This document shows positions 52,224-63,552 of a DNA stretch of 64,000 nt, piece after piece. The stretch is from Pseudomonadota bacterium (GTDB lineage: Bacteria; Pseudomonadota; Alphaproteobacteria; Rhizobiales; Pleomorphomonadaceae), in contig JAEZHI010000004.1 of the NCBI GenBank assembly GCA_023436885.1, positions 434,001-498,000 on the forward strand, written 5' to 3'. The first letter of the stretch is position 1. The number at the start of each line of letters is the position of its first letter. The notes below the pieces were generated by a model. It had not been told where the DNA came from, made no database searches, and saw only the letters and a program-made list of their open reading frames with translations. The position numbers and the translations under genes are program-made.

Positions 52224-54285
52224 CGCCTACCTCGCTTGCGGTCGGCCTCTGCTCGCGCAGCGCCCTGAGCATTGCCTGTACACCAAACACCAGCATGCCC
52301 ACCACGATCACCATGAACACCGCCGTGAGCGCAGCATCGACCCACTGGTTGAACACGACGCGTTGCATGTCCTCGACCGTCTTGGCGGGCGCCAGGATGG
52401 TGCCATCAGCGATCGCCTTGGAGAAGCGGTTGGCCTGGGCAATGAAGCCGACTGCCGGACGGCCATCGAACAACTTCTGCCAGCCGGCCGTCAGCGTACA
52501 AACGGCGAGCCAGAGGAGCGGTACCATGGCCACAAAGGCATAGGCCTGCCGCTTCATCTTGAACAGCATCACCGTGGCGAAGGCCAGCGCGATTGCCGCC
52601 AGCATCTGGTTGGCAATCCCGAACAGTGGCCACAGCGTGTTGATGCCGCCAAGCGGATCGATCACGCCCTGATAGAGGAAGTACCCCCATGCTGCGACCG
52701 CCAATGCCGTGGCCACCAGATTAGCCGGCCAGCTGTGGGTTTGGCGAAAGCTTGGAACTGCCGTACCGAGCAGATCCTGGATCATGAAACGGGTAACACG
52801 TGTTCCGGCGTCGACCGTCGTCAGGATGAACAGTGCCTCGAACAGGATGGCAAAGTGATACCAGAAGGGCATCAAGGTGACGCCACCGATCACGCCCGAC
52901 AGAATATGGGCCATGCCAACGGCAAGCGTTGGGGCGCCACCTGCCCGCGACAGGATGGTCGCTTCGCCGACATTCTTTGCCATCTGCGTCAGCATGTCCG
53001 GCGTGACGGTAAAGAGCGGATCCCATGCCGAAATTACCTGAGCGGCCTGATCGGGTGTCGTCCCGATAACGCCCGGCGCGGTATTCATGGCGAAGTAGAC
53101 GCCGGGCTCGATGACCGAGGCGGCAATCAGCGCCATGATGCCGACGAAGCTTTCCATCAGCATCGCGCCATAGCCGATGAAGCGGAGCTGGCTCTCGCTC
53201 TCGATCATCTTGGGCGTGGTGCCGGAAGAGATCAGCGAATGGAAGCCGGAGATCGCGCCGCAGGCGATGGTGATGAAGAGGAACGGGAACAGATTGCCGG
53301 AGAACACCGGACCGGTTCCGTCGACGAACTTGGTCAACGCCGGCATCTTCATTTCAGGCATCACGAAGACGATGCCTACGGCCAGTGCCATGATGGTGCC
53401 GATCTTCAGGAAGGTCGACAGGTAGTCGCGCGGCGCGAGCAGGAACCAGACCGGCAGCACGGACGCGACGAAGCCATAGCCGATCAGGATAAGCGCCAGC
53501 GTCTCGCCCTTGTAGGTGAAGAGCGGCGCCAGCGTCTCGCTCTCGGCGACCGTGCGACCAAACATGATGGCGAGCAGCAACAGGACCACGCCGATGGCGC
53601 TCATTTCGCCGATACGGCCGGGCCGGAAGAACCGGCTGTAAAGGCCCATCAGGATGGCGATCGGAATGGTGGCGAACACTGTGAAAGTGCCCCACGGACT
53701 GCCGGCCAGTGCCTTGACCACAATCAGCGCCAGCACGGCGAGGAGGATGATCATGATCATCAGAATGCCGATCGAGGCAACGATACCTGGCACCGGGCCG
53801 AGTTCCGTCTTGATCATGTCGCCGAGTGAACGGCCGTCGCGGCGGGTCGACGCAAAAAGAATCAAGAGATCCTGGACGGCGCCAGCGAAGATCACCCCGG
53901 CGATCAGCCACATTGTGCCGGGCAGATAGCCCATCTGGGCAGCGAGCACCGGTCCAACCAGCGGCCCCGCGCCGGCGATCGCCGCAAAGTGATGGCCGAA
54001 TAGCACGTATTTGTCGGTCGGAACATAATCGAGACCGTCGTTATGCCGGACCGCGGGTGTCCGACGGGCGGGATCTGCACCGAGAACACGGTTGACGATG
54101 TAAAGCGCATAAAAACGGAATGCGACGAGATAGCAGGCGACGGCTGCCACGACCAGCCATAGTGCGTTGATCGTCTCGCCACGGCTGAGAGCCACAACAC
54201 CGAGGGCAACGGCCCCCACTACGGCAATCAATATCCAGACGAGCCACTCCCCCGGCGAACGGGGCATCTTGGCAACTGTTGACAT
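52189..54285 (-). CDS. cstA: Carbon starvation protein CstA family pyruvate transporter
   Basis: A 698-residue inner-membrane protein with about 16-18 helices. Typical stretches are DYVPTDKYVLFGHHFAAIAGAGPLVGPVLAAQMGY, SGFHSLISSGTTPKMI and FEALFILTTVDAGTRVTRFM. CstA proteins import pyruvate (and peptides in some reports), usually under carbon limitation. A GGGAGGAG site five bases before the ATG fixes the start. It is encoded with ybdD downstream; its promoter should lie in 54286-54646, where no cAMP-CRP site is evident. Confidence 0.94.
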   Translation of the reverse strand: MSTVAKMPRSPGEWLVWILIAVVGAVALGVVALSRGETINALWLVVAAVACYLVAFRFYALYIVNRVLGADPARRTPAVRHNDGLDYVPTDKYVLFGHHFAAIAGAGPLVGPVLAAQMGYLPGTMWLIAGVIFAGAVQDLLILFASTRRDGRSLGDMIKTELGPVPGIVASIGILMIMIILLAVLALIVVKALAGSPWGTFTVFATIPIAILMGLYSRFFRPGRIGEMSAIGVVLLLLAIMFGRTVAESETLAPLFTYKGETLALILIGYGFVASVLPVWFLLAPRDYLSTFLKIGTIMALAVGIVFVMPEMKMPALTKFVDGTGPVFSGNLFPFLFITIACGAISGFHSLISSGTTPKMIESESQLRFIGYGAMLMESFVGIMALIAASVIEPGVYFAMNTAPGVIGTTPDQAAQVISAWDPLFTVTPDMLTQMAKNVGEATILSRAGGAPTLAVGMAHILSGVIGGVTLMPFWYHFAILFEALFILTTVDAGTRVTRFMIQDLLGTAVPSFRQTHSWPANLVATALAVAAWGYFLYQGVIDPLGGINTLWPLFGIANQMLAAIALAFATVMLFKMKRQAYAFVAMVPLLWLAVCTLTAGWQKLFDGRPAVGFIAQANRFSKAIADGTILAPAKTVEDMQRVVFNQWVDAALTAVFMVIVVGMLVFGVQAMLRALREQRPTASEVGDDMSGVRPQAT

Positions 54286-54646
54286 GTTCTCCTCCCGACG
54301 AAGGCGAGCACAGGGACGTGGTGCGACAGGCAAACAAAACCACAGCCCCGGCACGATGCGCCGGGCGCCAAAAACTCGATTTTGCTTCGGACCCCATCAG
54401 GTTTCGCCGCCGCCCGCCCGGTCCTTCTCCTCCCCAGAATTCTGGACCGGGCGAATAGCGGCAGCGCCCAATCCCAAGGCAGCCTTCCGCTTCACTGTAA
54501 CGATGCGAACATAACTGGAGTATTGTATCGCATCCGGTGCGACAAGGTAAGGAAATGGTTAACCAGCATGGTTTCCCTTAGCAAATAGGATTAGGAACCG
54601 GCTGTTTCCGGTTATTCTTGCAAGGACGGAAGGCCCGGCAATCGCT
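54286..54646. other. Intergenic region between rhaB-like and cstA genes
   Basis: About 360 bases. It contains a small hairpin at 54596-54613 (6-bp stem) just beyond the kinase stop, and presumably the cstA promoter. No gene seen. Confidence 0.6.
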
Positions 54647-56125
54647 TCAGTGAACTACTGGCGTTGTCTGGACGATCAATCTGAAGCGGTCGCGAACAGA
54701 AGACGGAACCTCAGCGCAAGGTACGATTTCCGTAACGCCAAAGGATCGTCTCACTACACCTCGGGCCTCTTCCAGGGAGCCGATGACACCCAGTCCCATG
54801 AGTTGGAGCGCGGCGTTGCCGAGCGCAGAAGTTTCTACCGGGCCCGCACTGACGGGAATGCCACAGGCATCCGCAGTCAGCTGATTGAGGAGGCCGTTCT
54901 TGCACCCTCCGCCGATGATGCGGATATGCGTCAGCGGACTCCCGGTCAGGGCTTCCAGTTCGTCCTTCACCCGTGCGTAATCCAGTGCGAGACTGTCGAA
55001 CACGGCACGCGCAACGGCGCCGAGCCCGTCGGGGACTGGCTCTCCGTGTTCCGCAGCAAGCGTCCGGATCGTATCGGTCATGGACGGCGGATTGAGGAGA
55101 CGTGGGTCATCCGGATTGATCAGCGTCGCCCAGACAGGAGAAGCCTCGGCAGCGGCTACCAGATCGCCAAAAGCCGGTTGACCAAACTCCTTGCGTACGC
55201 GCTGGATCAGCCACAAACCCATCAGGTTCTTCAGCACGCGGTAACGACCGCAGACCCCACCTTCATTACCAATATTGAAACTGCGCGCGAGTTCCCCGAC
55301 GTAGGGCGTTGCGCTCTCCACGCCCATCAGCGACCAGGTGCCAGACGACAAGTATGCTTCGTCAGGGCCGCCAAGCGGAGCCACTGCAACGGCCGATGCC
55401 GTATCATGACCGCCTGGCGCGATCACCTGCACCGGTCTGCGACCCTCGCGACCGATCATCGGTCCAAGCACCGTTCCCGGCTCTACCGGTTTTTTCATCA
55501 GTCCGGGACGAACCCCGGCAAGCGCCAGCAGGTCGGGATCCCAATCGCGCGTCTTCAAGGAGAGTAACTGCGAGGTCGTGGAGATCGAATATTCGTTGGC
55601 TATGACGCCCGATAAACAAAAATGCAGATAGTCCGGCGTGAACAGAAGGTGACGAGCCGCGGCAAGCCACTCCGGATGCTCCTTTGCCGTGGCGCGCAGT
55701 TGGTAAAGGGTGTTGTAGGACTGAAAGTGAATGCCGGTACGCCGGTAAATCTCTGGTGCCGGCATGATTGCCGTTACTTCATCGATCAAACCGGCGGTGC
55801 GATCGTCGCGATAGGCAACCGACAGGCCAACCTGGCGCAGGTTTCCATCAAGCAGCACGTAGTCGACACCCCAAGTATCGCAACCGACGCTATCGATTGG
55901 CGCGATTGCCTCCGCCTTATCGATACCGATGTGTATCTCCCGAACGATGGCTTCGCTGTCCCAGCAGTCATACCCCGTCGCCGTATCGACCCTCATCGGC
56001 GTTTCGAACCGATGGGCTTCTTCCAGCTCGATATGCTTGCCGTCAAAGGCGGCCAGCATCACCCGGCCACTGCCGGCACCGACATCCACGGCAGCAACAT
56101 GTGTCCGCCCCTTATCCCCCGACAT
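54647..56125 (-). CDS. rhaB: Rhamnulokinase-type FGGY carbohydrate kinase
   Basis: A 492-residue FGGY-family kinase. The N-terminal phosphate loop AVDVGAGSGRVMLAAFDG and EAHRFETPM are the RhaB pattern; CDTWGVDYVLLDG, PGGHDTASAVAVAP with the catalytic Asp, SSGTWSLMG and IIGGGCKNGLLNQLTAD with the adenine loop follow. RhaB phosphorylates L-rhamnulose at O-1 and in some organisms L-fuculose. No rhamnose isomerase or aldolase is near. The window's fucose operon lacks a kinase, so L-fuculose is a reasonable alternative substrate. Confidence 0.88.
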   Translation of the reverse strand: MSGDKGRTHVAAVDVGAGSGRVMLAAFDGKHIELEEAHRFETPMRVDTATGYDCWDSEAIVREIHIGIDKAEAIAPIDSVGCDTWGVDYVLLDGNLRQVGLSVAYRDDRTAGLIDEVTAIMPAPEIYRRTGIHFQSYNTLYQLRATAKEHPEWLAAARHLLFTPDYLHFCLSGVIANEYSISTTSQLLSLKTRDWDPDLLALAGVRPGLMKKPVEPGTVLGPMIGREGRRPVQVIAPGGHDTASAVAVAPLGGPDEAYLSSGTWSLMGVESATPYVGELARSFNIGNEGGVCGRYRVLKNLMGLWLIQRVRKEFGQPAFGDLVAAAEASPVWATLINPDDPRLLNPPSMTDTIRTLAAEHGEPVPDGLGAVARAVFDSLALDYARVKDELEALTGSPLTHIRIIGGGCKNGLLNQLTADACGIPVSAGPVETSALGNAALQLMGLGVIGSLEEARGVVRRSFGVTEIVPCAEVPSSVRDRFRLIVQTTPVVH

Positions 56126-56324
56126 GACGGCTCTCCTCCCTGGCCACCCAGGGTAATTTCGCGACGTGATCAGCGTCAACGAAACTCACCGGGTTCTAGC
56201 AGAAAGTATCAATTCTTCGCAGAATGCGTCATTCGTGGCTGCACGAATTCCGCCGACGAGCAATACGCCGAGGGAAGAAAAAGCCGGGTCCGCCTAGCAG
56301 GTTGCGAGGGAACGGTTAGCTGTC

Positions 56325-57185
56325 TCAGATCACCCAAGTAAAGGCGGAGTAGTCTCGCTCCGTGAGCATCTGGTCCATGTTTCGAGCCGGATTGTCCGGT
56401 GCGTCGCCCAGAATGATACGAGCCGGCGTGCCAACAGCGGTTGAATGGGCCGGCACAGCTGTGGTCACCAACGAACCGGCGGCAATTTTCGAATAGGCGC
56501 CGATCTCCACCGGGCCGAAGATCTGGGCGCCGGCACCGATCATCACGCCAGTGCGGATGGTGGGGTGGCGTTTACCTGTATGGGTGCCGGTGCCCCCGAG
56601 TGTGACATCCTGCAGGATCGAGACCTCATCTTCGATCTCGGCCGTCTCACCAATCACCACACCTGTTGCATGGTCGATGAAGATGCCCTGTCCCACGGTG
56701 GCGCCAGGATGGATGTCCGTCTGAAACACCGACGATGACCGGCTCTGCAGAACAAGCGCCATGTCGCGCCGCCCGCCACGCCAAAGGTGATTGGCGATGC
56801 GATGGGTTTCGATGGCCGAGAATCCCTTGAAGAAAAGGAAGGGCTCGATGAGACGACCGGAAGCGGGATCGCGCTCAACCACTGCCTTCAGATCGGCGTG
56901 CACGGCGGCCATGATGCTTGGCTCCGCATCAATGACCTTGAGCATCAGTCGCGCAATCATTTCCGAAGAAAGCTCATCGCCTGCAAGGCGCTGGCCGAGC
57001 CGGGTCGCAAGCGCTGTGGCAAGATCGGGCTGATCAAGAATGGTCGAGACGAGAAGAGATGTCAGCGTCGGCTCACGAGCCATGGCCGATTCAGCTTCAG
57101 TCCTCAGACGATGCCAGTAGAGATCGATGGCCACCGAACGGCCGTTCGTCAGATCGCCCGAGTGTAGTTTTGTGGCCTTGTCCAT
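56325..57185 (-). CDS. cysE: Serine O-acetyltransferase CysE
   Basis: A 286-residue enzyme that makes O-acetylserine, the carbon precursor of cysteine. An N-terminal alpha-helical domain precedes a left-handed beta-helix of hexapeptide repeats: DIHPGATVGQGIFIDHATGVVIGETAEI with the catalytic His and Asp, then LGGTGTHTGKRHPTI, GAGAQIFGPVEIG and the C-terminal tail. The acidic/Ile end (FTWVI) is of the type that binds CysK in the cysteine synthase complex. It has no cys partner nearby. Confidence 0.95.
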   Translation of the reverse strand: MDKATKLHSGDLTNGRSVAIDLYWHRLRTEAESAMAREPTLTSLLVSTILDQPDLATALATRLGQRLAGDELSSEMIARLMLKVIDAEPSIMAAVHADLKAVVERDPASGRLIEPFLFFKGFSAIETHRIANHLWRGGRRDMALVLQSRSSSVFQTDIHPGATVGQGIFIDHATGVVIGETAEIEDEVSILQDVTLGGTGTHTGKRHPTIRTGVMIGAGAQIFGPVEIGAYSKIAAGSLVTTAVPAHSTAVGTPARIILGDAPDNPARNMDQMLTERDYSAFTWVI

Positions 57186-57340
57186 TTGTCTCCACTCGCG
57201 GGCGAAATAACGTGATCAGCCGACCAGATTTTATACCAAAGGCGAAGCGCCGCCAAAGCATGTGCTTTTGCGTGGTTTGTCAAGTTTGCAATCAGATCCC
57301 AAAATTCAACAAACAAAGAGAAAGGGAATCCCGATAGGTG

Positions 57341-58258
57341 TCATTTGGGAGGAGATGATGCCCCTGAACTGCCGCGCGGTTGAAAATGCCGCCGCTGCCT
57401 TCGGAAGGCATCGATCAGGAAGCGACGACAGGCCGCGATGGCCGCGATCGATGTCGCGCCCGGGTGGCCAACCAGCCAATAGGTTCGTGAAAAACTTACC
57501 TCGGGGAGGACACGCACCAATCCCTCGGCATCGATCGCCATGAAATCGTGCAGCACGCCCACGCCTGTTCCTGCGCAGATTGCCTCGAACTGGCTGGTCG
57601 CCCCTGCGCATCGATAGAGGCGCTTCGAGTAGGCCTGTAGCGTCGCAGAGTAGTCGAGCGCAGCTGAATAAGTGTAGTCTTCAATGCCCGTCACCAGACG
57701 GTGGCCTGAAAGATCATCAAGACTGGCGGGCTGCCCATGATGGCTGACGTAACTCTCAGCCGCGTAGACGCCGAGCGTATAGTCGACCAGACGGGTGGCG
57801 ACCAGACGCCCGGTCGTCGGACGCGATAGCTCGACAACGAGATCGGCCTCGCGACGCGATACGGAGAACTTCACCGGCAGCGGTACCAGCTCAACGGTAA
57901 TGCCTGGATGCTGTTCGGCAAAAAGGCCAAGCTCGCGCGCCAGAAAACTGTTGCCTAGACCGTCAGGCGCACCAACGCGCACGGTACCGGATATCTCTGT
58001 CTCGCCTGAGGAAACAGCTGCCGTTGCGGCGCGCGTTTCGATCTCTATGCGCTCAGCCAAGGGGATCAGCCGTTCGCCTGCTTCCGTCAGTACACACCCA
58101 GTCGGTCGACGTTCGAAGAGAGCTGCGCCGAGTTCGGCCTCCAATGCGTCAAGGCGTCGCGCCACCGTCGTGTGGTTGACCGCCAACCGGCGTGCTGCGG
58201 CGGAAAGCTGGCCGTCACGTGCGACGGCGAGAAATACGCGAAAGTGATCCCAATCCAT
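57341..58258 (-). CDS. LysR-family transcriptional regulator divergent from mmsA
   Basis: A 305-residue LysR protein: helix-turn-helix MDWDHFRVFLAVARDGQLSAAARRLAVNHTTVARRLDALEAELG, effector domain from about 90. The GQLSAAARRLAVNHTTVARRL type is shared with regulators that control adjacent aldehyde dehydrogenase genes. It probably controls mmsA, from which it is divergent. The C-terminus is basic and Ser/Pro-rich. Confidence 0.93.
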   Translation of the reverse strand: MDWDHFRVFLAVARDGQLSAAARRLAVNHTTVARRLDALEAELGAALFERRPTGCVLTEAGERLIPLAERIEIETRAATAAVSSGETEISGTVRVGAPDGLGNSFLARELGLFAEQHPGITVELVPLPVKFSVSRREADLVVELSRPTTGRLVATRLVDYTLGVYAAESYVSHHGQPASLDDLSGHRLVTGIEDYTYSAALDYSATLQAYSKRLYRCAGATSQFEAICAGTGVGVLHDFMAIDAEGLVRVLPEVSFSRTYWLVGHPGATSIAAIAACRRFLIDAFRRQRRHFQPRGSSGASSPPK

Positions 58259-58261
58259 GTC

Positions 58262-58277
58262 TGCACATTAATGCACA
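58262..58277. promoter_or_regulatory. Candidate LysR box between the regulator and mmsA
   Basis: An imperfect 16-base dyad centred on ATTAAT, with matching outer TG/CA and inner C/G pairs, starts four bases upstream of the LysR ATG and 101 bases before mmsA. It could autoregulate the regulator and control mmsA. Confidence 0.35.
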
Positions 58278-58377
58278 ATGGTTTTTCTGGCCAGCATATT
58301 GCCGCGCAACAGGAGCTGGTGTTTCATCATCCCAAGCGCGTAGCCATCGCGACGTCAACCGGAGGGATATAAGTGAA

Positions 58378-59877
<1,500 letters not shown>

Positions 59878-60486
59878 TCAGAACGGACTGAGCGGGGCGG
59901 CGGTAAGCCGCCCTTCTCTCCCTGGCAGATGGGTAAGGAAGTTTGAGAACAGCCGATAGCCGCCCTCGGTGAGCACGCTTTCCGGGTGGAACTGCACCCC
60001 GAAGGTCGGATGTTCGACGTGTTCGATGGCCATGACGTCGCCGCCATTAGCTCGGGCAGTCACGCGAAGCGGGATCCCCTCCGGCACGTCGACAGCTAGT
60101 GAATGATAACGCCCCACCTTCAGCGGATTAGGGAGCCCGGAAAACACACCAATCCCATCATGTGCGATCGTAGATGAACGACCGTGCATTGGCTCGTACG
60201 CCCGCACGACGCGCGCTCCGAAAGCTTCGCCAATGCACTGATGGCCAAGACAGACGCCGAGGATTGGCAACTTACCGGAAAATGTCCGAACCGCCTCGAC
60301 CGAAATGCCCGCTTCGGCAGGACCGCAGGGCCCTGGACTGATGACAAGCGCCTCCATGCCGAGCGCGGCAAGCGCGGCCACATCGAGGGCATCGCTACGC
60401 AACACCATGACCTCTTCGCCGAGTTCGACAAGATATCGGGCGACGTTTCCAACGAAGCTGTCGTAGTTGTCGAGAACGACAATCAT
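59878..60486 (-). CDS. pabA: Aminodeoxychorismate synthase glutamine amidotransferase subunit PabA
   Basis: A 202-residue class I glutaminase that feeds ammonia to PabB. The triad is in PILGVCLGHQCIGEAFG (Cys79) and FGVQFHPES (His, Glu); MIVVLDNYDSFVGNVARYL opens the fold. It could also serve anthranilate synthase (TrpG), as often in bacteria; the ATGA overlap with pabB supports folate synthesis. It abuts the stop of mmsA. Confidence 0.92.
   Translation of the reverse strand: MIVVLDNYDSFVGNVARYLVELGEEVMVLRSDALDVAALAALGMEALVISPGPCGPAEAGISVEAVRTFSGKLPILGVCLGHQCIGEAFGARVVRAYEPMHGRSSTIAHDGIGVFSGLPNPLKVGRYHSLAVDVPEGIPLRVTARANGGDVMAIEHVEHPTFGVQFHPESVLTEGGYRLFSNFLTHLPGREGRLTAAPLSPF
59895..59917 (+). 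terminator. Possible terminator of mmsA inside the 3' end of pabA
   Basis: A 7-bp G+C stem (59895-59901 with 59907-59913) with a GGTAA-type loop is followed on the plus strand by TTCTCTCC. It lies 18 bases past the mmsA stop, within pabA's C-terminal codons. The T-tract is poor. Confidence 0.35.
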
Positions 60487-61898
60487 GCCGTCCTCCGAAA
60501 CGCATCGAGAAGTCGCCTTGCCTTCAGTTCGGCCTCTTCATACTCGGCTGCGGGATCGGACAGCAGGGTAATGCCGCAGCCGGACCCGAGCGATGCGCGG
60601 CCGCCAGCAAAGGTCACGGTACGGATGGCAATGTTGAAATCAGCCGAGCCATCGTAGCCGATATAGCCGATCGACCCGCAATAGACGTCGCGGGGAACGC
60701 GTTCCAGTTCGGCGATGATTTCCATCGCTCGGATCTTCGGTGCTCCAGTGATCGACCCACCTGGGAAGACAGCGGCAAGCGCATCCAATGCCGTTCGATC
60801 GTCCTTGAGCTCACCTGTGACCGACGACACGAGGTGATGAAGGGACGCGTAGGTTTCAACCTCGCAAAGGCTTGGAACCCTTACCGTATATGGCTTGCAG
60901 ACGGTCGACAGATCGGAACGGATCAGGTCGACGATCATTACATTCTCCGCCCGGTCTTTCTCGGAACGGGCCAGAGCCTGTGCACGTGCTGCATCTTCAA
61001 TGGGGTCGACCGAGCGTGGCGCGGTGCCCTTGATCGGCCGTGCTTCGACGCGCCTTCCGCGCACCTCGATCAAGCGCTCAGGCGATGATGACGCGATCTG
61101 CAGGTCGCCATGATCCAGGAAGGCGGCAAACGGCGCGGGGTTGTTTGCACGCAAGGCCAGATAATATCGCCAAGCGTCGAAGTCGGTGGGAAGGTCAACC
61201 TCGATGCGTCGGGCAATGTTGGCCTGGAAGATATCGCCAGCGAGAATGTACTCGCGCGTGCGGGCGACAACTGCCTCGTAAGCGCTCTTGTCGAGATTGG
61301 CCCTGAAGCTCACGTCGGCAAACCCGGTAAACTCATCCTCGTCCGGTTCTTGCCCTTTGATGACCGCCATGAACTGCTCTGTGCGTTCCCGTGCCCTCCT
61401 CTCGCGCTGGTCCGCGTCGAGCTCCGGCCAGCCGTTGGAAATAACGAAGGCGCGACCGGCGGCGAGATCACAGGCCACGACAATGTCGTAAAAATGCATC
61501 TCCAGTTCGGCGATGCCATCGCTCGGCGCGGGAGAGGACGGCACGCGCTCCAGCAATCGACCGAACTCGTAGGTCACATGCCCCACGGCGCCACCTTGGA
61601 AGGGCGGCAACCCGGCAACCGGTTTCTGGCGGTGGAGCGCCAAACGCCGACCGAGTTCTCCCAATGCCCAGCGTCCTGGAGATAGGCTGTCGGTTCCAGG
61701 CCGAATGATCTCCTCATCGTTCCAGAACACCTGCTCGCCAACGACCTTGAATGTCCCAAACGGATCGGCGGCAAGAAACGTGAACCGACCAAGGCACGCG
61801 GATTCGAGCGCGCTATCGAGCAAAGCAAATCGCGGCAGCGAGCGGAGCCGGCCAGCGATGGCAATCGGATCGGGACAGTCGAACGCGGTGACAATCAT
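60483..61898 (-). CDS. pabB: Aminodeoxychorismate synthase component I PabB
   Basis: A 471-residue chorismate-binding enzyme that makes 4-amino-4-deoxychorismate for p-aminobenzoate and folate. The diagnostic PIKGT motif (Lys290) identifies aminodeoxychorismate synthase rather than anthranilate synthase, which has Ala there. GDIFQANIARR, LIRSDL-STVC, FPGGSITGAPKIRAMEII and CGSIGYIG are conserved. It overlaps pabA by four bases. No lyase gene (pabC) is adjacent. Confidence 0.94.
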   Translation of the reverse strand: MIVTAFDCPDPIAIAGRLRSLPRFALLDSALESACLGRFTFLAADPFGTFKVVGEQVFWNDEEIIRPGTDSLSPGRWALGELGRRLALHRQKPVAGLPPFQGGAVGHVTYEFGRLLERVPSSPAPSDGIAELEMHFYDIVVACDLAAGRAFVISNGWPELDADQRERRARERTEQFMAVIKGQEPDEDEFTGFADVSFRANLDKSAYEAVVARTREYILAGDIFQANIARRIEVDLPTDFDAWRYYLALRANNPAPFAAFLDHGDLQIASSSPERLIEVRGRRVEARPIKGTAPRSVDPIEDAARAQALARSEKDRAENVMIVDLIRSDLSTVCKPYTVRVPSLCEVETYASLHHLVSSVTGELKDDRTALDALAAVFPGGSITGAPKIRAMEIIAELERVPRDVYCGSIGYIGYDGSADFNIAIRTVTFAGGRASLGSGCGITLLSDPAAEYEEAELKARRLLDAFRRTA

Positions 61899-62035
61899 CG
61901 GTTATCCGCAGGTATTGGCGAGAGTTCAGTACGGTATAACGCTTATCACAAGCATCTGAAACCATTTATGATTTGCATTCTCAGGATTTCCTCATAACCC
62001 TCGACAGCGTAGACTTTGGACGTATAACAGCCGCC

Positions 62036-62809
62036 ATGCCAGCCCGCCGCATCCTTGCACCCACCATCGTGTTCGCTACCGTCGCCATGATCTGGTGGCT
62101 GGCTGGCCAGATGGGCTGGACGAACGCCTATCTTTTGCCCGCGCCGTCGGCCGTAGTCAGCGCGCTTTCAGATCTCGCCTCCTCGGGCGCTCTCTGGAAA
62201 CATACCCTGACCAGCCTCCAGCGCGTGCTTATCGGCTTTGCCTTGTCTGTGGGCTTGGCACTGCCGCTTGCGGTGCTGATGTCGGCGAGCAGGTTCGCTC
62301 GCGCCATTCTCGACCCGCTTCTTGAGTTTCTGCGACAGGTCCCGCCGTTGGCGCTGATCCCGCTGTTGATCCTTTGGCTCGGCATCGGCGAAGCGCAGAA
62401 GCTCGGCATCATCGTACTCGCTTCCTTTTTTCCGGTATTCCTTGGCTTTCGCGGCGGCATCGGCAACGTCGATCCAAAACTGATCGAAGTGGGACGTGTG
62501 GCGGGCCTCAGTCGATATGAAATCCTGACTCGTATTATCCTGCCCTCAGCACTACCGGAGCTCGTGGTCGGGCTCCGCATCAGCCTCGGTTACAGTTGGC
62601 GCGCGCTGGTCGGTGCCGAGCTGATCGCCTCCTCTGCCGGCCTTGGCTACATGATCATTGATGCTGAAAACCTAGCCCGCACCGATATCGTGCTGGCCGG
62701 CATTCTGGTGATCGGCACTATCGGTCTTCTGTCAGACCTCTTGCTGCGCCTTGCCATCAACAGCGCCTTCCCCTGGCTCTCGGCCGATCTGGAGGCCGCA
62801 CGTGCTTGA
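62036..62809 (+). CDS. ABC transporter permease (SsuC/TauC-like)
   Basis: A 257-residue inner-membrane permease with about six helices, of the nitrate/sulfonate/taurine class: EAA loop EVGRVAGLSRYEILTRIILPSALPELVVGLRISLGYSWRALVGAEL. Its partners, an ATPase and a binding protein, follow directly. The start at MPARRIL is uncertain, since no ribosome site stands out and the frame is open to a TTG at 61973. Substrate unresolved: sulfonates, nitrate or pyrimidine/riboflavin precursors are all carried by the class. Confidence 0.88.
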   Translation: MPARRILAPTIVFATVAMIWWLAGQMGWTNAYLLPAPSAVVSALSDLASSGALWKHTLTSLQRVLIGFALSVGLALPLAVLMSASRFARAILDPLLEFLRQVPPLALIPLLILWLGIGEAQKLGIIVLASFFPVFLGFRGGIGNVDPKLIEVGRVAGLSRYEILTRIILPSALPELVVGLRISLGYSWRALVGAELIASSAGLGYMIIDAENLARTDIVLAGILVIGTIGLLSDLLLRLAINSAFPWLSADLEAARA

Positions 62810-63536
62810 GCTCCGCGATGCAAGCCGCCACTACAGCGTCGCCGGTCGCAAGATCTGCGCCATCGATGGTGTCAGCGAACAATTCCCGCAGGGCTCAATC
62901 ACAACCGTGGTTGGCCGGTCCGGCTGTGGCAAGACCACTCTGCTTCGTCTCCTCGCCGGCCTCGTCGAACCGAGCTCAGGCGATGTCGACCGCAGCGTGA
63001 ATAAGAAGGTCGGTGTCGTCTTTCAAGAAGCGCGACTGATGCCTTGGCTGGATGTGGCCGGCAACATCGCCTTTCCCCTGAAAGGACGAGTAAGTGGCAA
63101 CGATATCGTCGCACGGATCGACGAGGCCCTTGCCGTCGTCGGGCTTGCGAACGAAAGGCACGCGCTGCCGGCCCAACTTTCAGGAGGCATGGCGCAACGG
63201 GTGGCCATCGCGCGCGCCCTTGCCCAACGCCCGGACATTTTGCTGCTCGACGAGCCTTTTTCCGCGCTCGACGCCTTTACCCGCCGCAGCATGCAGACCG
63301 AGATCGTGAAGATTTGGCGCGACCGTCGCCCGACCGTGGTGCTCGTAACGCACGATGTCGAAGAAGCGGTACTGTTGGGCGAAAGCGTCATCGAAATGGA
63401 GGCCGGCCGTATCGTCGGCCGCATCGAAATCGATCTGCCGTTTCCACGCGAGGCGACTGATCCTGCTGTGGTGGACCATCGCCGCGGCATTCTCTCCCGC
63501 CTCGTCGGCGGCAACGATCCTTTGAAATCAAGATGA
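62802..63536 (+). CDS. ABC transporter ATP-binding protein (SsuB/TauB-like)
   Basis: A 244-residue ATPase. Walker A GRSGCGKTTLL, Q-loop VFQEARLMPWLDV, signature LSGGMAQRVAIARAL, Walker B ILLLDEPFSALD and switch His in VTHDVEEAV are all present. The QEARLMPW type is usual for SsuB/TauB. The GTG start overlaps the permease end by eight bases with GGAGG six bases before it. Confidence 0.93.
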   Translation: MLELRDASRHYSVAGRKICAIDGVSEQFPQGSITTVVGRSGCGKTTLLRLLAGLVEPSSGDVDRSVNKKVGVVFQEARLMPWLDVAGNIAFPLKGRVSGNDIVARIDEALAVVGLANERHALPAQLSGGMAQRVAIARALAQRPDILLLDEPFSALDAFTRRSMQTEIVKIWRDRRPTVVLVTHDVEEAVLLGESVIEMEAGRIVGRIEIDLPFPREATDPAVVDHRRGILSRLVGGNDPLKSR

Positions 63537-63552
63537 ATTCACGGAGGAACTC

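Noticed and set aside
52363..53829. 488-codon frame opposite cstA
   Set aside because: Asp/Arg/His/Gln-rich mirror of a membrane protein, a common artefact.
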